NCBI GenBank assembly: GCA_023212725.1
Contig: JALBYF010000004.1
Coordinates: forward strand, 124,001 to 188,000
DNA from: Tranzscheliella williamsii
Lineage: Eukaryota > Basidiomycota > Ustilaginomycetes > Ustilaginales > Ustilaginaceae
Length of the DNA: 64,000 nt
Reading direction: 5' to 3'
Shown here: positions 31,315-40,410 of the stretch, piece by piece
Layout of the letters: each line of letters starts with the position of its first letter
Position numbering within the stretch: position 1 is the stretch's first letter
Program-made: the position numbers and the translations under genes
The notes under the pieces: generated by a model
The model's input: only the letters and a program-made list of their open reading frames with translations
What the model was told of the DNA's origin: nothing
Databases searched by the model: none

Positions 31315-31768
31315 GCCGCCTCCGCTAGTCGCACACTGATACCCTTCCGCTCTGTCACCGCACGCCTGTAAAAGCAGTCTTCCCAACGTAGTTGTATCTC
31401 TCGGATCGCTGACTAGGCCCGAGGTAGGCCCGTCTGAGCGGGAGGCCAGAGGCATAAGAGCCCTTATCGAGGCTGCAGTTGGGGCAGAACATCGGGAGAA
31501 ACAGGAAGCGTGTAGAGTGCGAGTGGAAGTGGCGCGGTGTGACAGGTGGAGGAGAAGCGGATCGAAATTTGGAAGCTCAGCTGAGGTCGACAGAACGCAA
31601 GGTCCATCACCGCGGGAACAGCAGTCACACCCTGCCTCTGAACCACCAACATTGAGCCCATATGGCATCCAGCGTTCGGGCTTGTTGCAGGGAGCCTCTC
31701 GCTTTACGTACCGAGCCAGGTCCGAAACCGAATCTTGGAATAAAGCTGTAGAGCAGGCGACGCTTGCC
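31315..31768. other. Intergenic region between DUR3 and DNAJ gene
   Basis: This 454 bp stretch holds the DUR3 3' UTR and the promoter of the J-domain gene. The frame of the latter is open upstream from 31517, but that extension has no homology and a poor composition, so I treat it as leader. Confidence 0.5.
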
Positions 31769-32779
31769 ATGAGCGGCAGGTTCCCAGATACGAATCCCTA
31801 CGACGTCTTGGGTCTCGAGCGGGGCTGTTCGGCGGCAGAGGTGAAGGCGGCGTACAAGAAGCTTGCTCTGAAGAGCCATCCGGACCGGGCGCCGCCGCAC
31901 CTGAAGGACGAGGCGACGGCACGTTTCAAGGTCGTGGGCGAGGCGTACGAGTTTCTGCGCGACGAGCGTAAGAAGCGGGACTACGATGTGTGGGCGCCGG
32001 GGGGCTCTGGCGGCTTCGAGGCCGGGGATGGTTACCGTGATGACTTGACGCGCAAGCACTTTGGCACGAGCCCCGATGGAGTTCCGTTCAGTTTCATGTG
32101 GGAGTCGAGCGCCGACTCGGCGCGGCGGGCGCAGGCGGGCCGCAGAGCGGGCCGCCCGTTCGGCGCCGATGGCTTCGACCCGTTCGAGCTGTTCAATATG
32201 ATGTTCAGTCGCGACTTTCACTCGGGTGGTGCGGGCGGGGCCGGTCCGTTCGGCGGTCAGATGGGCGGCACCGCGACGGGCGGGAGCCTCTTTGGCGACC
32301 AGGACCCGTTCTTCCAGAACCACCGAAGCATGGCCGACACAATGGGGTTTGGCTTTGGCGCACCGAGCCACAGCCACGTTGCCGACCCTCTCTTCTCCGG
32401 CATGATGGGATCCGCGCCGCGCGGGCACGGCGCCAGCCAGACCCGCTCATCCACCACCACGGTCGGCGGGTTCGGCAGCTCCAGCCAGAGCACCAGCACC
32501 CGCACCGTCAACGGCCGCACCCACACAGTCACCCGCACCGTCGACGCGCACGGCACCGAGACCGTCCACACCATCACCCCCGACGGCCAGTCCGTCCACG
32601 TCAACGGCATCCCCCAGACCCAGCATCCCCTCCTCGCCAACCCCGCACCCCCTCCCATCCCCCCCGCCCCGCACAACCCGCCCCGCACCCCCAAAGGCAC
32701 CGCCACCGACCCCATCCTTCTCGACTCCGAGTCCGAGCCTCCCACACCCGCCTCTACCAGGAGCCAGTTCTCCCTCTAG
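31769..32779 (+). CDS. DNAJB6-like J-domain co-chaperone
   Basis: This is a class B Hsp40 of 336 aa that would stimulate Hsp70 and suppress aggregation. The J domain occupies residues 1-72, starting NPYDVLGLERGCSAAEVKAAYKKL with the HPD motif in SHPDRAP and ending KKRDYDVW. A Gly/Phe-rich region follows (FGADGFDPFELFNMMFSRDF). The segment at about 225-285 (SSTTTVGGFG, STSTRTVNGRTHTVTRTVDAHG, TPDGQSVHVNG) matches the Ser/Thr-rich and C-terminal beta region of DNAJB6/DNAJB2. A Pro-rich tail ends the protein. The ATG at 31769 begins right before the J domain; an upstream in-frame ATG at 31517 would add 84 residues without homology. Confidence 0.9.
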   Translation: MSGRFPDTNPYDVLGLERGCSAAEVKAAYKKLALKSHPDRAPPHLKDEATARFKVVGEAYEFLRDERKKRDYDVWAPGGSGGFEAGDGYRDDLTRKHFGTSPDGVPFSFMWESSADSARRAQAGRRAGRPFGADGFDPFELFNMMFSRDFHSGGAGGAGPFGGQMGGTATGGSLFGDQDPFFQNHRSMADTMGFGFGAPSHSHVADPLFSGMMGSAPRGHGASQTRSSTTTVGGFGSSSQSTSTRTVNGRTHTVTRTVDAHGTETVHTITPDGQSVHVNGIPQTQHPLLANPAPPPIPPAPHNPPRTPKGTATDPILLDSESEPPTPASTRSQFSL

Positions 32780-33070
32780 GCCTTCTTCGTAGCACCCCCA
32801 CAGATCCCTTTCTGACTTGCACTTGCTTGCGCATCTTGTCCGGTCTCGTCTGTAATTCTATCACACGTATTTCCACTCTCCTTGCTCTTTTGCCTGTACC
32901 AGACTGGCTGGCGCGGGCGGATACAGGCGACGCTGTGCAGGTCTGCGCACTAGAGGCGGCCAATGGTTAGCAGATTAGTTGAAGTCATCAGGAGCTACTG
33001 ATACAGTGGATACAGCGTGTGCGTGGAAAGGGGATGCAGGCGAGGCGGGGGCGGGGTGGGCAGGGGCGTG
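32780..33070. other. Convergent 3' intergenic region
   Basis: This 291 bp gap holds the 3' ends of the DNAJ gene and the small hydrophilic gene. Nothing else is seen. Confidence 0.5.
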
Positions 33071-33512
33071 TTAGGCGATGCCCTTCTTCTCGAGGGTCTT
33101 GTTGTCTTCCTGCTGGAGCTCTTCGTCGATGCGGGCGCCGCGCGAGGGCTGGTTGCCGTGGCGCTTGGCGGGGTCGGTGGGATTCTCGCCCGGTTGCTTG
33201 TCCGCTTGCCGCGCGTCCTTCTCCTCCTTGCCCGCCTGCGCCAGTCGGTTCTTGATCGACTTCTCGTCCTTCGAGTCTAGCGTCGAGTGCGACCCGGCCT
33301 GCCCCTTCTCGTGCTCCTTGCGCTCGTCGTCGTGGTGCATCCCCACATCCGGGTTCGGGCCGGGCGCGTTCCGCTGGTCCCCATCCTCGCTGTTGTGGCA
33401 GCAAATACGATACACAGCGACGTTAGTAATGCGTCTTTGGTTCGACAAGCGACCAAAAGACTCGGACAAGGTGCACTTACGTGTGGATCTGAATTTGAGA
33501 CTTGGTAGACAT
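33071..33512 (-). CDS. Small hydrophilic protein, LEA-like composition
   Basis: Two exons (33512-33481 and 33389-33071) across a 91 bp intron with a GTAAGT donor and an AACAG acceptor give 116 aa. The protein starts MSTKSQIQIHT and is almost free of hydrophobic residues. It is rich in Asp, Glu, Lys, Gln, Gly and His, has no cysteine or tryptophan, and ends LEKKGIA. I do not recognise a family. Such composition is typical of intrinsically disordered stress or desiccation proteins (hydrophilins), and small genes like this are often strongly expressed. That role is inference from composition. The phase-correct junction and good start context support the model. Confidence 0.68.
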
Positions 33513-34270
33513 TGTCAGTTGTGTTGGTGCGGTGTTGGTACGGGAAGAAGATGCTATGAATGTGTGATGGGATGGGAAGAACTGTGGAACGTGGAGCGCC
33601 TACGGTCTATATATCGCCGTGACCTTGTTCCACGTCCGGGAAGCGGCTGTCTGGGTCAAGCGAGCAGTCATAAGTCCCGTTGTAGTACTGTCTTGCCAGC
33701 CACTAAGCAAACGTACACTACGACGACTGACAGGCAAGCATGGGCGCTATTCAAAATTCTTCTTCCTGAAAGCAAGCCTTAGAAGCAGATAGAAACGGTC
33801 ATGCTGCGGGCAGCTACTCAGCTGTGCATACGGTAAGGTGCGGGCCCACGTCATTTTGTAAACAGTGGACAAGGTCAACGCGGCGGCCTGGGGCCCTTGA
33901 CCGGCACGATGAGCTCGAGGCAAGGTCGAGTGACGCTGTGTAGAGACAGTCTTCTGCGCTGGTCGAATCCTGCGAGGTCATAATGCAGCATTTCCGGCCG
34001 CTGCACAATTCGTCATAGCAGCTGCACCTGTCGATCACCGCAGTTGTTAGAGCATTGTCAGGCCCGATCATCGGGATCAACAGCAGCCGATGGAAGATAT
34101 TCCAGATCTAGCGTCTTCGGACGGGGGCACGAGCCCACCTCATAGCTGGACCCTAACCCTTCCACCCACATTGAGTTGATGACCCTTCCCCCACTCCATG
34201 AGCGACGGCCACTAGGCCATCCCCTCTGGAGATTCGCTATACCTACCGTGCTGCTTAACATCAGCATATC
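33513..34270. promoter_or_regulatory. Divergent upstream region of hydrophilin-like and OPT genes
   Basis: No coding sequence is recognised in these 758 bp between two divergent starts. The side next to the small hydrophilic gene has a TATA-like TATATA at about 33608-33613, near 100 nt upstream of its ATG. Confidence 0.4.
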
Positions 34271-36754
34271 ATGGCTGGGTCATCTAGGCACTCGTCACCT
34301 GGAGGTACTGAGCCGAATCAGACGCTGCCATATATGACGAGAAGAGCCCGGCCTAAGCCGCGGCCGTCGGGCGCACAGCACTATCAGCTTGCTCACGAGT
34401 CAGACGAGGACAGCAATCTGGGTTCTACTCACTCGACGACCATCAACATGGGCAAGCGCCCCTCGGAGGACGATGCAAACGATGACGATGACGCCGGAGA
34501 AGACGCGCTCATGCTGGGGCCGGCCTCAGCCAACAGCGCCGGCGACGAAGAGGCTTACGAGATGACAGCGAACAAGACACGTCCCAAAAGGTCGAGACGC
34601 GCGGGACATAGCTCCACCGGCTCCATATCGGAAAAGTACGACCCGGACGATCCAATGCATCTCGTTAGCAAGGCGGTTCCTGAGCACGACGACCCCACAC
34701 TGCCGGCGTTAACTTGGAGAGCCTTGCTGATCGGCTCGTTCTTCTGCGTTATCGGCGCTGCCATCGCCCAGCTCTTCTTCTACAAGTCCAACTCGCCCTC
34801 TTTCAGCAGCTACTTTGTCATTCTTGTGTCTCTGCCCATCGGGAGATGGCTTGCAGCCAGGCTTCCCGACAAAACTGTCAAGATAGGCCCCTGGTCATTC
34901 GAACTCAACCCGGGTCCTTTCAGCATCAAAGAGCATATGCTGATCGCCATCATCGCTTCCTCAGGCGCCTCCTCTGCCTATGCTAGCGACATCATCAACA
35001 TACAGGAGCTTTTCTACCATCAACACATGAACTGGCTCTCTTCCTTGACCTTGCTCCTCACAACCCAGATTCTTGGCTTTGGATTTGCAGGCTTGGTCAC
35101 CAACCTGCTCGTCAAGCCGACCTCAATGATCTGGCCAAGCACCTTGGTGACCTGCTCCCTCTTCCATACCTTGCATGACCGCAAAGCGCCAAACACCCGC
35201 GCCCGGCTTCGACTCTTCGTCTTTGCCTTTATCGCCGTTTTCCTCTACCAGTTTCTTCCCGCTCTGCTTGCGCCCACGCTGTCCAGCATTGCTGTACTTT
35301 GCCTGATCGACAACAAGAGCTCCGTTTTCCGCTCGTTGAGCTCCGGATACCACGGACTTGGCTTCCTCAACTTCACCCTTGACTGGAACGCCGCCGGTAT
35401 GAGCGGCCCCTTTTATCAGCCCTGGTGGGCTGCGCTCAACTACTACGCCGGCCTCGCTGGCATGATGTACATCGTCATGCCGATTCTTTACTGGGGGTTC
35501 AATTTCTGGGATGCACAGTCCTTCCCTGCTATCCTCGGCTCGGGCCTCTTCAAGTCAGACCACCAGAAATTTGTGGTCGATACACTGCTACTAAAGGACA
35601 ATACGCTGGACAAAGCGGCTTGGGAGACGCAGAAACCCATGCTCTTAACCCCCTACTTTGCCCTCTCTTACGGTCTTGGCTTTGCTACCCTGACGAGCAC
35701 GGTCACCCACGTCTTGCTCTGGCATTGGAGAGACATCAAGAAGGCTGCCGTGAACCCGGTGCACGACGACGTACACAATCGGCTGATGCAGGCTTACGAA
35801 TCCGTCCCCCACAAATGGTATCTGATTACATTTGCCATCTCCACTGCGGCCTCCGTGCTGCTAGTGGTTTTGACCCCGGCGCTGCAGCTGCCGGTCTGGG
35901 CACTGATGCTAGCCATTGTCATGGGGCTCCTCTTCATCGCACCACTGGGCATTCTCCGCGCGGTGTCGGATACCGGCGTAGGTCTCAACATCATTTCCGA
36001 GTTTGTCATCGGCTACATCATGCCCGGCAACCCGATCGGCAATATCCTCTTTAAAACCATGGCGTACATGTCGCTCAACCAGGCTCTGGACCTGGTCAAT
36101 GATCTGAAACTGGGCCACTACATCAAGATCCCGCCCAAGCACATGTTTGTCGCGCAGCTGTGGGGCACGGCGATCGGCTGTGTCGTCAATCTGATCGTCC
36201 TCAATGTGGTCCTCGACCCGGCGTCGGGGTACCGGGCGTTTTTGGACGGAACGGCGGAGGATCCTTCGGGGCAGTGGGACGGGCGCAAGGTGCACATCTT
36301 TTTCTCGGCCTCGGTCATTTGGGGGCTGATCGGGCCGTCGGAGTTCTTTTCTGGCCAGTACCGGATGCTCTATCTCGGGTTTCTGATCGGCGCCGTGCTG
36401 CCGGTGATTCCGTTCTGGCTGTACCGGCGGTACGGCATCAAGTGGATGCGGCAGGTGGCTTTCCCCATCGTGCTCCACTCGGCGGCGATGCCGCCCGCGG
36501 TGCCGACCAACATCATCATGACCGGCTTCTTCCTCTCCTGGCTCTCCCAGAAGCACCTCCGCGAGAAGCACCCCGTCTGGTTCGAGAAATTCAACTATGT
36601 CCTTTCCGCCGCCCTCGATGCCGGCGCCAGCGTCAACGCGCTGACCATCTTCCTCCTTACTCTGACGCTCCTCCGCTATGCCCCCGTCCCGCACTGGGCC
36701 GCCAACCCGCTGCAGGACGCCGAGCACTGCAAGCCCAATCTCAGCACGAAATAG
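34271..36754 (+). CDS. OPT-family oligopeptide transporter (Isp4-like)
   Basis: This is a proton-coupled importer of small peptides, or in some members glutathione or metal chelates, in the plasma membrane. It is a single exon of 827 aa. The first 140 residues are cytosolic, acidic and Ser-rich (DDANDDDDAGEDA). About 14 membrane spans follow from residue 148. Family signatures are NPGPFSIKEHMLI at about 217-229, SGYHGLGFLNFTLDWN, VIGYIMPGNPIGNILFK and KIPPKHMFVAQLWGT. The length and the NPGPFSIKEH motif place it in the fungal peptide-transporter clade rather than the plant yellow-stripe group. The substrate cannot be read from sequence. The 3' end faces GAR1, 239 bp away. Confidence 0.93.
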   Translation: MAGSSRHSSPGGTEPNQTLPYMTRRARPKPRPSGAQHYQLAHESDEDSNLGSTHSTTINMGKRPSEDDANDDDDAGEDALMLGPASANSAGDEEAYEMTANKTRPKRSRRAGHSSTGSISEKYDPDDPMHLVSKAVPEHDDPTLPALTWRALLIGSFFCVIGAAIAQLFFYKSNSPSFSSYFVILVSLPIGRWLAARLPDKTVKIGPWSFELNPGPFSIKEHMLIAIIASSGASSAYASDIINIQELFYHQHMNWLSSLTLLLTTQILGFGFAGLVTNLLVKPTSMIWPSTLVTCSLFHTLHDRKAPNTRARLRLFVFAFIAVFLYQFLPALLAPTLSSIAVLCLIDNKSSVFRSLSSGYHGLGFLNFTLDWNAAGMSGPFYQPWWAALNYYAGLAGMMYIVMPILYWGFNFWDAQSFPAILGSGLFKSDHQKFVVDTLLLKDNTLDKAAWETQKPMLLTPYFALSYGLGFATLTSTVTHVLLWHWRDIKKAAVNPVHDDVHNRLMQAYESVPHKWYLITFAISTAASVLLVVLTPALQLPVWALMLAIVMGLLFIAPLGILRAVSDTGVGLNIISEFVIGYIMPGNPIGNILFKTMAYMSLNQALDLVNDLKLGHYIKIPPKHMFVAQLWGTAIGCVVNLIVLNVVLDPASGYRAFLDGTAEDPSGQWDGRKVHIFFSASVIWGLIGPSEFFSGQYRMLYLGFLIGAVLPVIPFWLYRRYGIKWMRQVAFPIVLHSAAMPPAVPTNIIMTGFFLSWLSQKHLREKHPVWFEKFNYVLSAALDAGASVNALTIFLLTLTLLRYAPVPHWAANPLQDAEHCKPNLSTK

Positions 36755-36993
36755 ACCGTCCTCCCTGTCCTCCGCTTGGGCCGATTCCCACCAGTATGCG
36801 CTGAAGAGTGAAAGGGACGCGGTGTATGTTGCCTGAGAGAAGAGTCGTATAGCAAAGCAGAGCGAACGAGCGATAGTAACACATAGTACACGGGGAGCGG
36901 AGCGCAGCGGGGGAAAACGTGTGGTGGAGAGCCGGGGAAGGGAGCGTGGCAGGGCGGGAAGTGGCATGCGGGAAAGGCGAGCGGAGAGGCGGA

Positions 36994-37854
36994 CTAGTAG
37001 CCGCCTCGGCCACGACCTCGACCGCCGAAGCCACCCCGTCCGCCAGGGGCGCCGCGCGGGGCGCCGAAACTGCCACCGCGGCCACCGCCGAATCCACCGC
37101 CGCGTCCGCCGCCGAAGCCGCCGCGTCCACCGCCCCGGTCGCCAAAGCCCCCGCCGCGTGGGGCGCCGAAACCGCCGCCGCGTCCGCCGCCGAATCCGCC
37201 ACGCCCTCTTGGCGCACCCCGCCCGCGCATACCAGCACCGCCAAGCCCACCACGAGCGCCCTTCTTCTTCGGCGCCTTGGTAAGACTCTTGGGTTTTGGC
37301 AGGAAGCGCTCGATCGGTAACAGCTTTTCGCCCGAGATATAGACCTTGTCCTCCGCCTTAAAGGACGTGGCCACCATACCCGGGTCCATCTTGATAGTGA
37401 AGTAGACCTCGTTGATAGGCCCAAGGATCTCGTCTACCTTGCCGATCTGCGACTTGTTTTCCAGGCTGTAGGGTGAGCAGGGAGTGGAGGGAGCAGGGAA
37501 AGAAGATGCTGGTCAGCAACACGGTTCAGAACAGTAACGAGTGTCCATCATGAGACGTCAAAGGTGCAGAAGCACGATAGCAATCGAGGCTGATACGAAC
37601 TAGATAGGAGCGTTAAAGTATGGGACGTGCTTGGCATCTGTCGACTGGCACAGCATTTCGCCTTCGACCGCATGCAAGAAGGAGCCCATGGGCTGAACGG
37701 TCTCTGGTGGGCCGGCGTTGGCATATCCGCCGCGTCCTGCTCCGCCGAAGCCGCCTCGTCCGCCGCGGGGCGCAAAGCCACCCCGTCCGCCGGGGGATGA
37801 GAAGCCTCCACGTCCGCCGGGCGCGCCCCCACGTCCTCCTCCACGGAAAGACAT
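36994..37854 (-). CDS. GAR1: H/ACA snoRNP subunit Gar1
   Basis: Gar1 is a core protein of nucleolar H/ACA particles that pseudouridylate rRNA and snRNA. Two exons (37854-37601 and 37465-36994) give 241 aa. The donor is an unusual GTTCGT, but the junction restores the conserved string [22 protein letters not shown] exactly, with phase 2 kept. The order is an N-terminal RGG region (1-48), the Gar1/Naf1 core (about 50-140) with [15 protein letters not shown] and [17 protein letters not shown], and a long C-terminal RGG region (about 160-241). Both arginine-glycine tails are normal for Gar1. It is head-to-head with a zf-HIT gene. Confidence 0.93.
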
Positions 37855-38457
37855 GCTTATGCTGTTAGTCCGAGGTCGGGTGTATGTCCGGTGCGCGATG
37901 CTTTCGCTTTTGCTATCGCTTTCGGTAGTGAGCACCTGCTGACGTCTGGCGGGGCAGTCAGATGATGGGCGAGCGTAGGTGCAGAGCAGCCGGGGTAGAA
38001 CTGCAGATGGACAGGTAGGAGTGGGAGTATGATGGCGAGCAGGCGGCGCATCCAACCCCACTTGGCGCTTCAAAGCCCAGCAAAAATTTCCTGATTTCCT
38101 CGATTCTTCTGAGCCCACCAAGCCAACCACGCGCCTACAGCCGAAATTTGAAGTCAAAGTCGGATCCGGATCTCGACACTCTCAACTGCAATCTAGAGCC
38201 AGATCGGGAGAACGCTGTCCACGTGACTACGACCACACCTTCTCGCGCGACAGAGAAAGTCTCCCAGCTCCACTTCCTCTTTACCTCCGCGGAGCCTGAG
38301 CGCTTCACCAAAAGGTTTGGATTGTGGTTACGATATTCACGCTGATCCTGGATTCCCGCTCCAGGCATCTTACTTGCACATTCTTGTCGTTGAGTCTCCT
38401 ACTGGACCGCGAGTGTTGCAGCAAGGATGCCAGGCTGACCACGGATCATCGCCGAGG
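37855..38457. promoter_or_regulatory. Divergent promoter of GAR1 and zf-HIT gene
   Basis: This 603 bp region separates the ATGs of GAR1 (minus) and the zf-HIT gene (plus). Frames on both strands stay open into it but lack conserved residues. No clear TATA box is seen. Confidence 0.45.
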
Positions 38458-40305
38458 ATGTCCCTGTCGGACTTGTACAATATCTCACGGGCAGTCAAGA
38501 AGGATAAGGCCCGGGAGCAGGACCTACTCCCCACCGCTACTTCTAGTCAAGGCCTGTCATCCAGGCTCTGTAACATATGTTACACCCACGCCGCAAGGTA
38601 CATCTGCCCGCGCTGCAACATCCCGTTCTGCTCTCTCCTCTGCTTTCGGAAGGAGGAGCATCAGGTCTGTTCTGTTACCTTTTCTACTGCCGCGCTCAAA
38701 ACTCAGCTCGGGCGAGGTGCAATCAGCAAGGAGCAAGACCGGACCAAGGTCCTGGACATTCTCAAGAAGCTTGAAGACTCGGATGCAACGGCTCAAGAGC
38801 TGGACGACAGCCTCAGCGACGAAGAGAGCGAAGACGAGGAGCTGGATGACGCTCGCGGCCATCTCAGCAATGTTACCGCAAACGACATTGAAGCAGCGTC
38901 TGTGGATCAGCTGCTAGCCGTGCTCACTACTAAAGAAAAGGCTAGATTTGAGCAGAGCACCAAGACCCCCAAAGAGGCAGCCATATTCCTCTCTCGCTTG
39001 AAGAAGAAGGCTGATAAGCTGGCCCTTGATTCGCCATCCACCTCATCGCCATCACAAAAGACGCTGGCATCGCCCGCTAATCTGCTCCGTGATCTTGAAA
39101 CAACCACAGCCTCGAGCTCGGACCTCGTCGTGAACGCTCTTGGCACAGAAGATGCACAGCGGTGGTCTGCCGGAAAGACCCGCACAAACTTCTGGCAGAC
39201 GACGCCCTGGTTCGAGGATGAAATTGGCTGTCCGGAATCGCTGGCTAGCAGACCAGATCTGGTCGCTACCTTTGCCGCAGACCTTCAAGGCGTAATAGCA
39301 GGCTCGTCAAATCGCAGGGATGGAGCGCCCGATCTGACCTTCAATCTCGCTGCCACGTTGATGGCTTACGCCTACGTTGTCCGCCAGATGAATGTCGAAA
39401 GCCTCTCGAGCATCGTCCTGCAGCCTCAGCAACGTAACTGCAAGACGTCCACTCAAACTGAGATTTCAATCCCACATCCTAATCATCATAGTAGGATCGG
39501 TTCCGACGATGAGGATGAAGGGCCTCCGCCTCTGGAGCCCGACTCTCCGACTGTTCCAGCGCCTGCCGAATGCCTACCCTCGTCTCCCGCTGGGAGCGCA
39601 GCCGGAGCAGGCAGTCGCGAGGTGTCGTGGGTGTTATTGGCGGAGGATGCCTACTCTGCCTTGGATCGGCTGGTTCCCTTCCTAACGCGTCAGCCAGCGC
39701 CAGTGGCACGGTCGGCGGCTGTCGCGGAGCCGCCGGCTGCGCAGCGGGATGTGACAAGGACGCTGCTGCAAGACACGGATGATGCTGTGATGTGGCTGCT
39801 CGCGCACCTTGCGTATGGGGACCGGGCGGGCGGCGATGCGGATGTGCTGCGTCGGCAGCTGCTGCAGGACCTCGCGCGCCTGGTGGCACGCGACCGCATC
39901 GTGCCGGCGCTCGACACGGCCCTCGACGCCGAGCCGCGCTACCGCCTCGCCGCCCACCTGCAGCGCAGCCATCCGGACCGCTCCCCAGCCCTCCATGCCG
40001 TCGCGCTCAACGCACTCGCCGACCTCGCCGTCTTCCTCCACCACCTCCCCCCCGCCCCCCCCGCCACTAACCACCCCCGCGCCACATCGCCAAAGTCGGC
40101 GCTCTTCAAGGTCCGCTTCTACCTCGCCAGCACGCTCCTGCCCCATCCCGCCGCCCCGCCCTCCGCGTTCGCCACCCTTCCCCGCCAGGTCCACACTTCC
40201 ATCGCTAGCGTCAACGCAGACTTGGACGAAGCTGAGAGGCTGGACCGGCTCGCCACTGCGCAGAGACTCGCCGCCGACCAGGACACTACAAGCATATTAC
40301 CTTAG
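38458..40305 (+). CDS. HIT-type zinc finger protein (ZNHIT2-like)
   Basis: Zf-HIT proteins help the R2TP/Hsp90 machinery assemble RNPs and other large complexes. This one is 615 aa in one exon. The HIT finger at about residues 37-72 has all eight ligands: CNIC, CPRC, CSLLC and HQVC. A long acidic helical stretch follows (DDSLSDEESEDEELDD). The C-terminal half is Ala/Leu/Arg-rich, with low complexity from about residue 350 and many Pro-rich segments. The single finger close to the N-terminus and the overall layout fit ZNHIT2 better than Bcd1/ZNHIT6, but this is not decisive. The frame is open upstream of 38458 without an ATG. Its stop is 105 bp from the stop of the convergent dioxygenase gene. 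Confidence 0.8.
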   Translation: MSLSDLYNISRAVKKDKAREQDLLPTATSSQGLSSRLCNICYTHAARYICPRCNIPFCSLLCFRKEEHQVCSVTFSTAALKTQLGRGAISKEQDRTKVLDILKKLEDSDATAQELDDSLSDEESEDEELDDARGHLSNVTANDIEAASVDQLLAVLTTKEKARFEQSTKTPKEAAIFLSRLKKKADKLALDSPSTSSPSQKTLASPANLLRDLETTTASSSDLVVNALGTEDAQRWSAGKTRTNFWQTTPWFEDEIGCPESLASRPDLVATFAADLQGVIAGSSNRRDGAPDLTFNLAATLMAYAYVVRQMNVESLSSIVLQPQQRNCKTSTQTEISIPHPNHHSRIGSDDEDEGPPPLEPDSPTVPAPAECLPSSPAGSAAGAGSREVSWVLLAEDAYSALDRLVPFLTRQPAPVARSAAVAEPPAAQRDVTRTLLQDTDDAVMWLLAHLAYGDRAGGDADVLRRQLLQDLARLVARDRIVPALDTALDAEPRYRLAAHLQRSHPDRSPALHAVALNALADLAVFLHHLPPAPPATNHPRATSPKSALFKVRFYLASTLLPHPAAPPSAFATLPRQVHTSIASVNADLDEAERLDRLATAQRLAADQDTTSILP

Positions 40306-40410
40306 AATGAATCATGAACAAAGAGAATAGATCGGCTCGCTGCACGGCGTGCGTCCTGCGCGTGGCATGCCTTTCGACATGGGCGATGCACGCTCGTACC
40401 CACGGCGCGA

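Noticed and set aside
31517..31768. N-terminal extension of the DNAJ protein from an upstream ATG
   Set aside because: The extra 84 residues have no homology, and the J domain of this class normally starts within a few residues of the initiator methionine.
31625..32428. 267-codon minus-strand frame opposite the DNAJ gene
   Set aside because: It is antisense to a clear J-domain gene, Arg/Ala-rich, without homology or a start in good context.
34128..34140. Telomere-like CCCTAACCC string near 34150
   Set aside because: It is a single copy within ordinary intergenic DNA.
35909..36967. 352-codon minus-strand frame opposite the OPT transporter
   Set aside because: It is the mirror of a long GC-rich coding exon, with Arg/His/Asp-rich composition and no domain. 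The OPT reading on the other strand is unambiguous.
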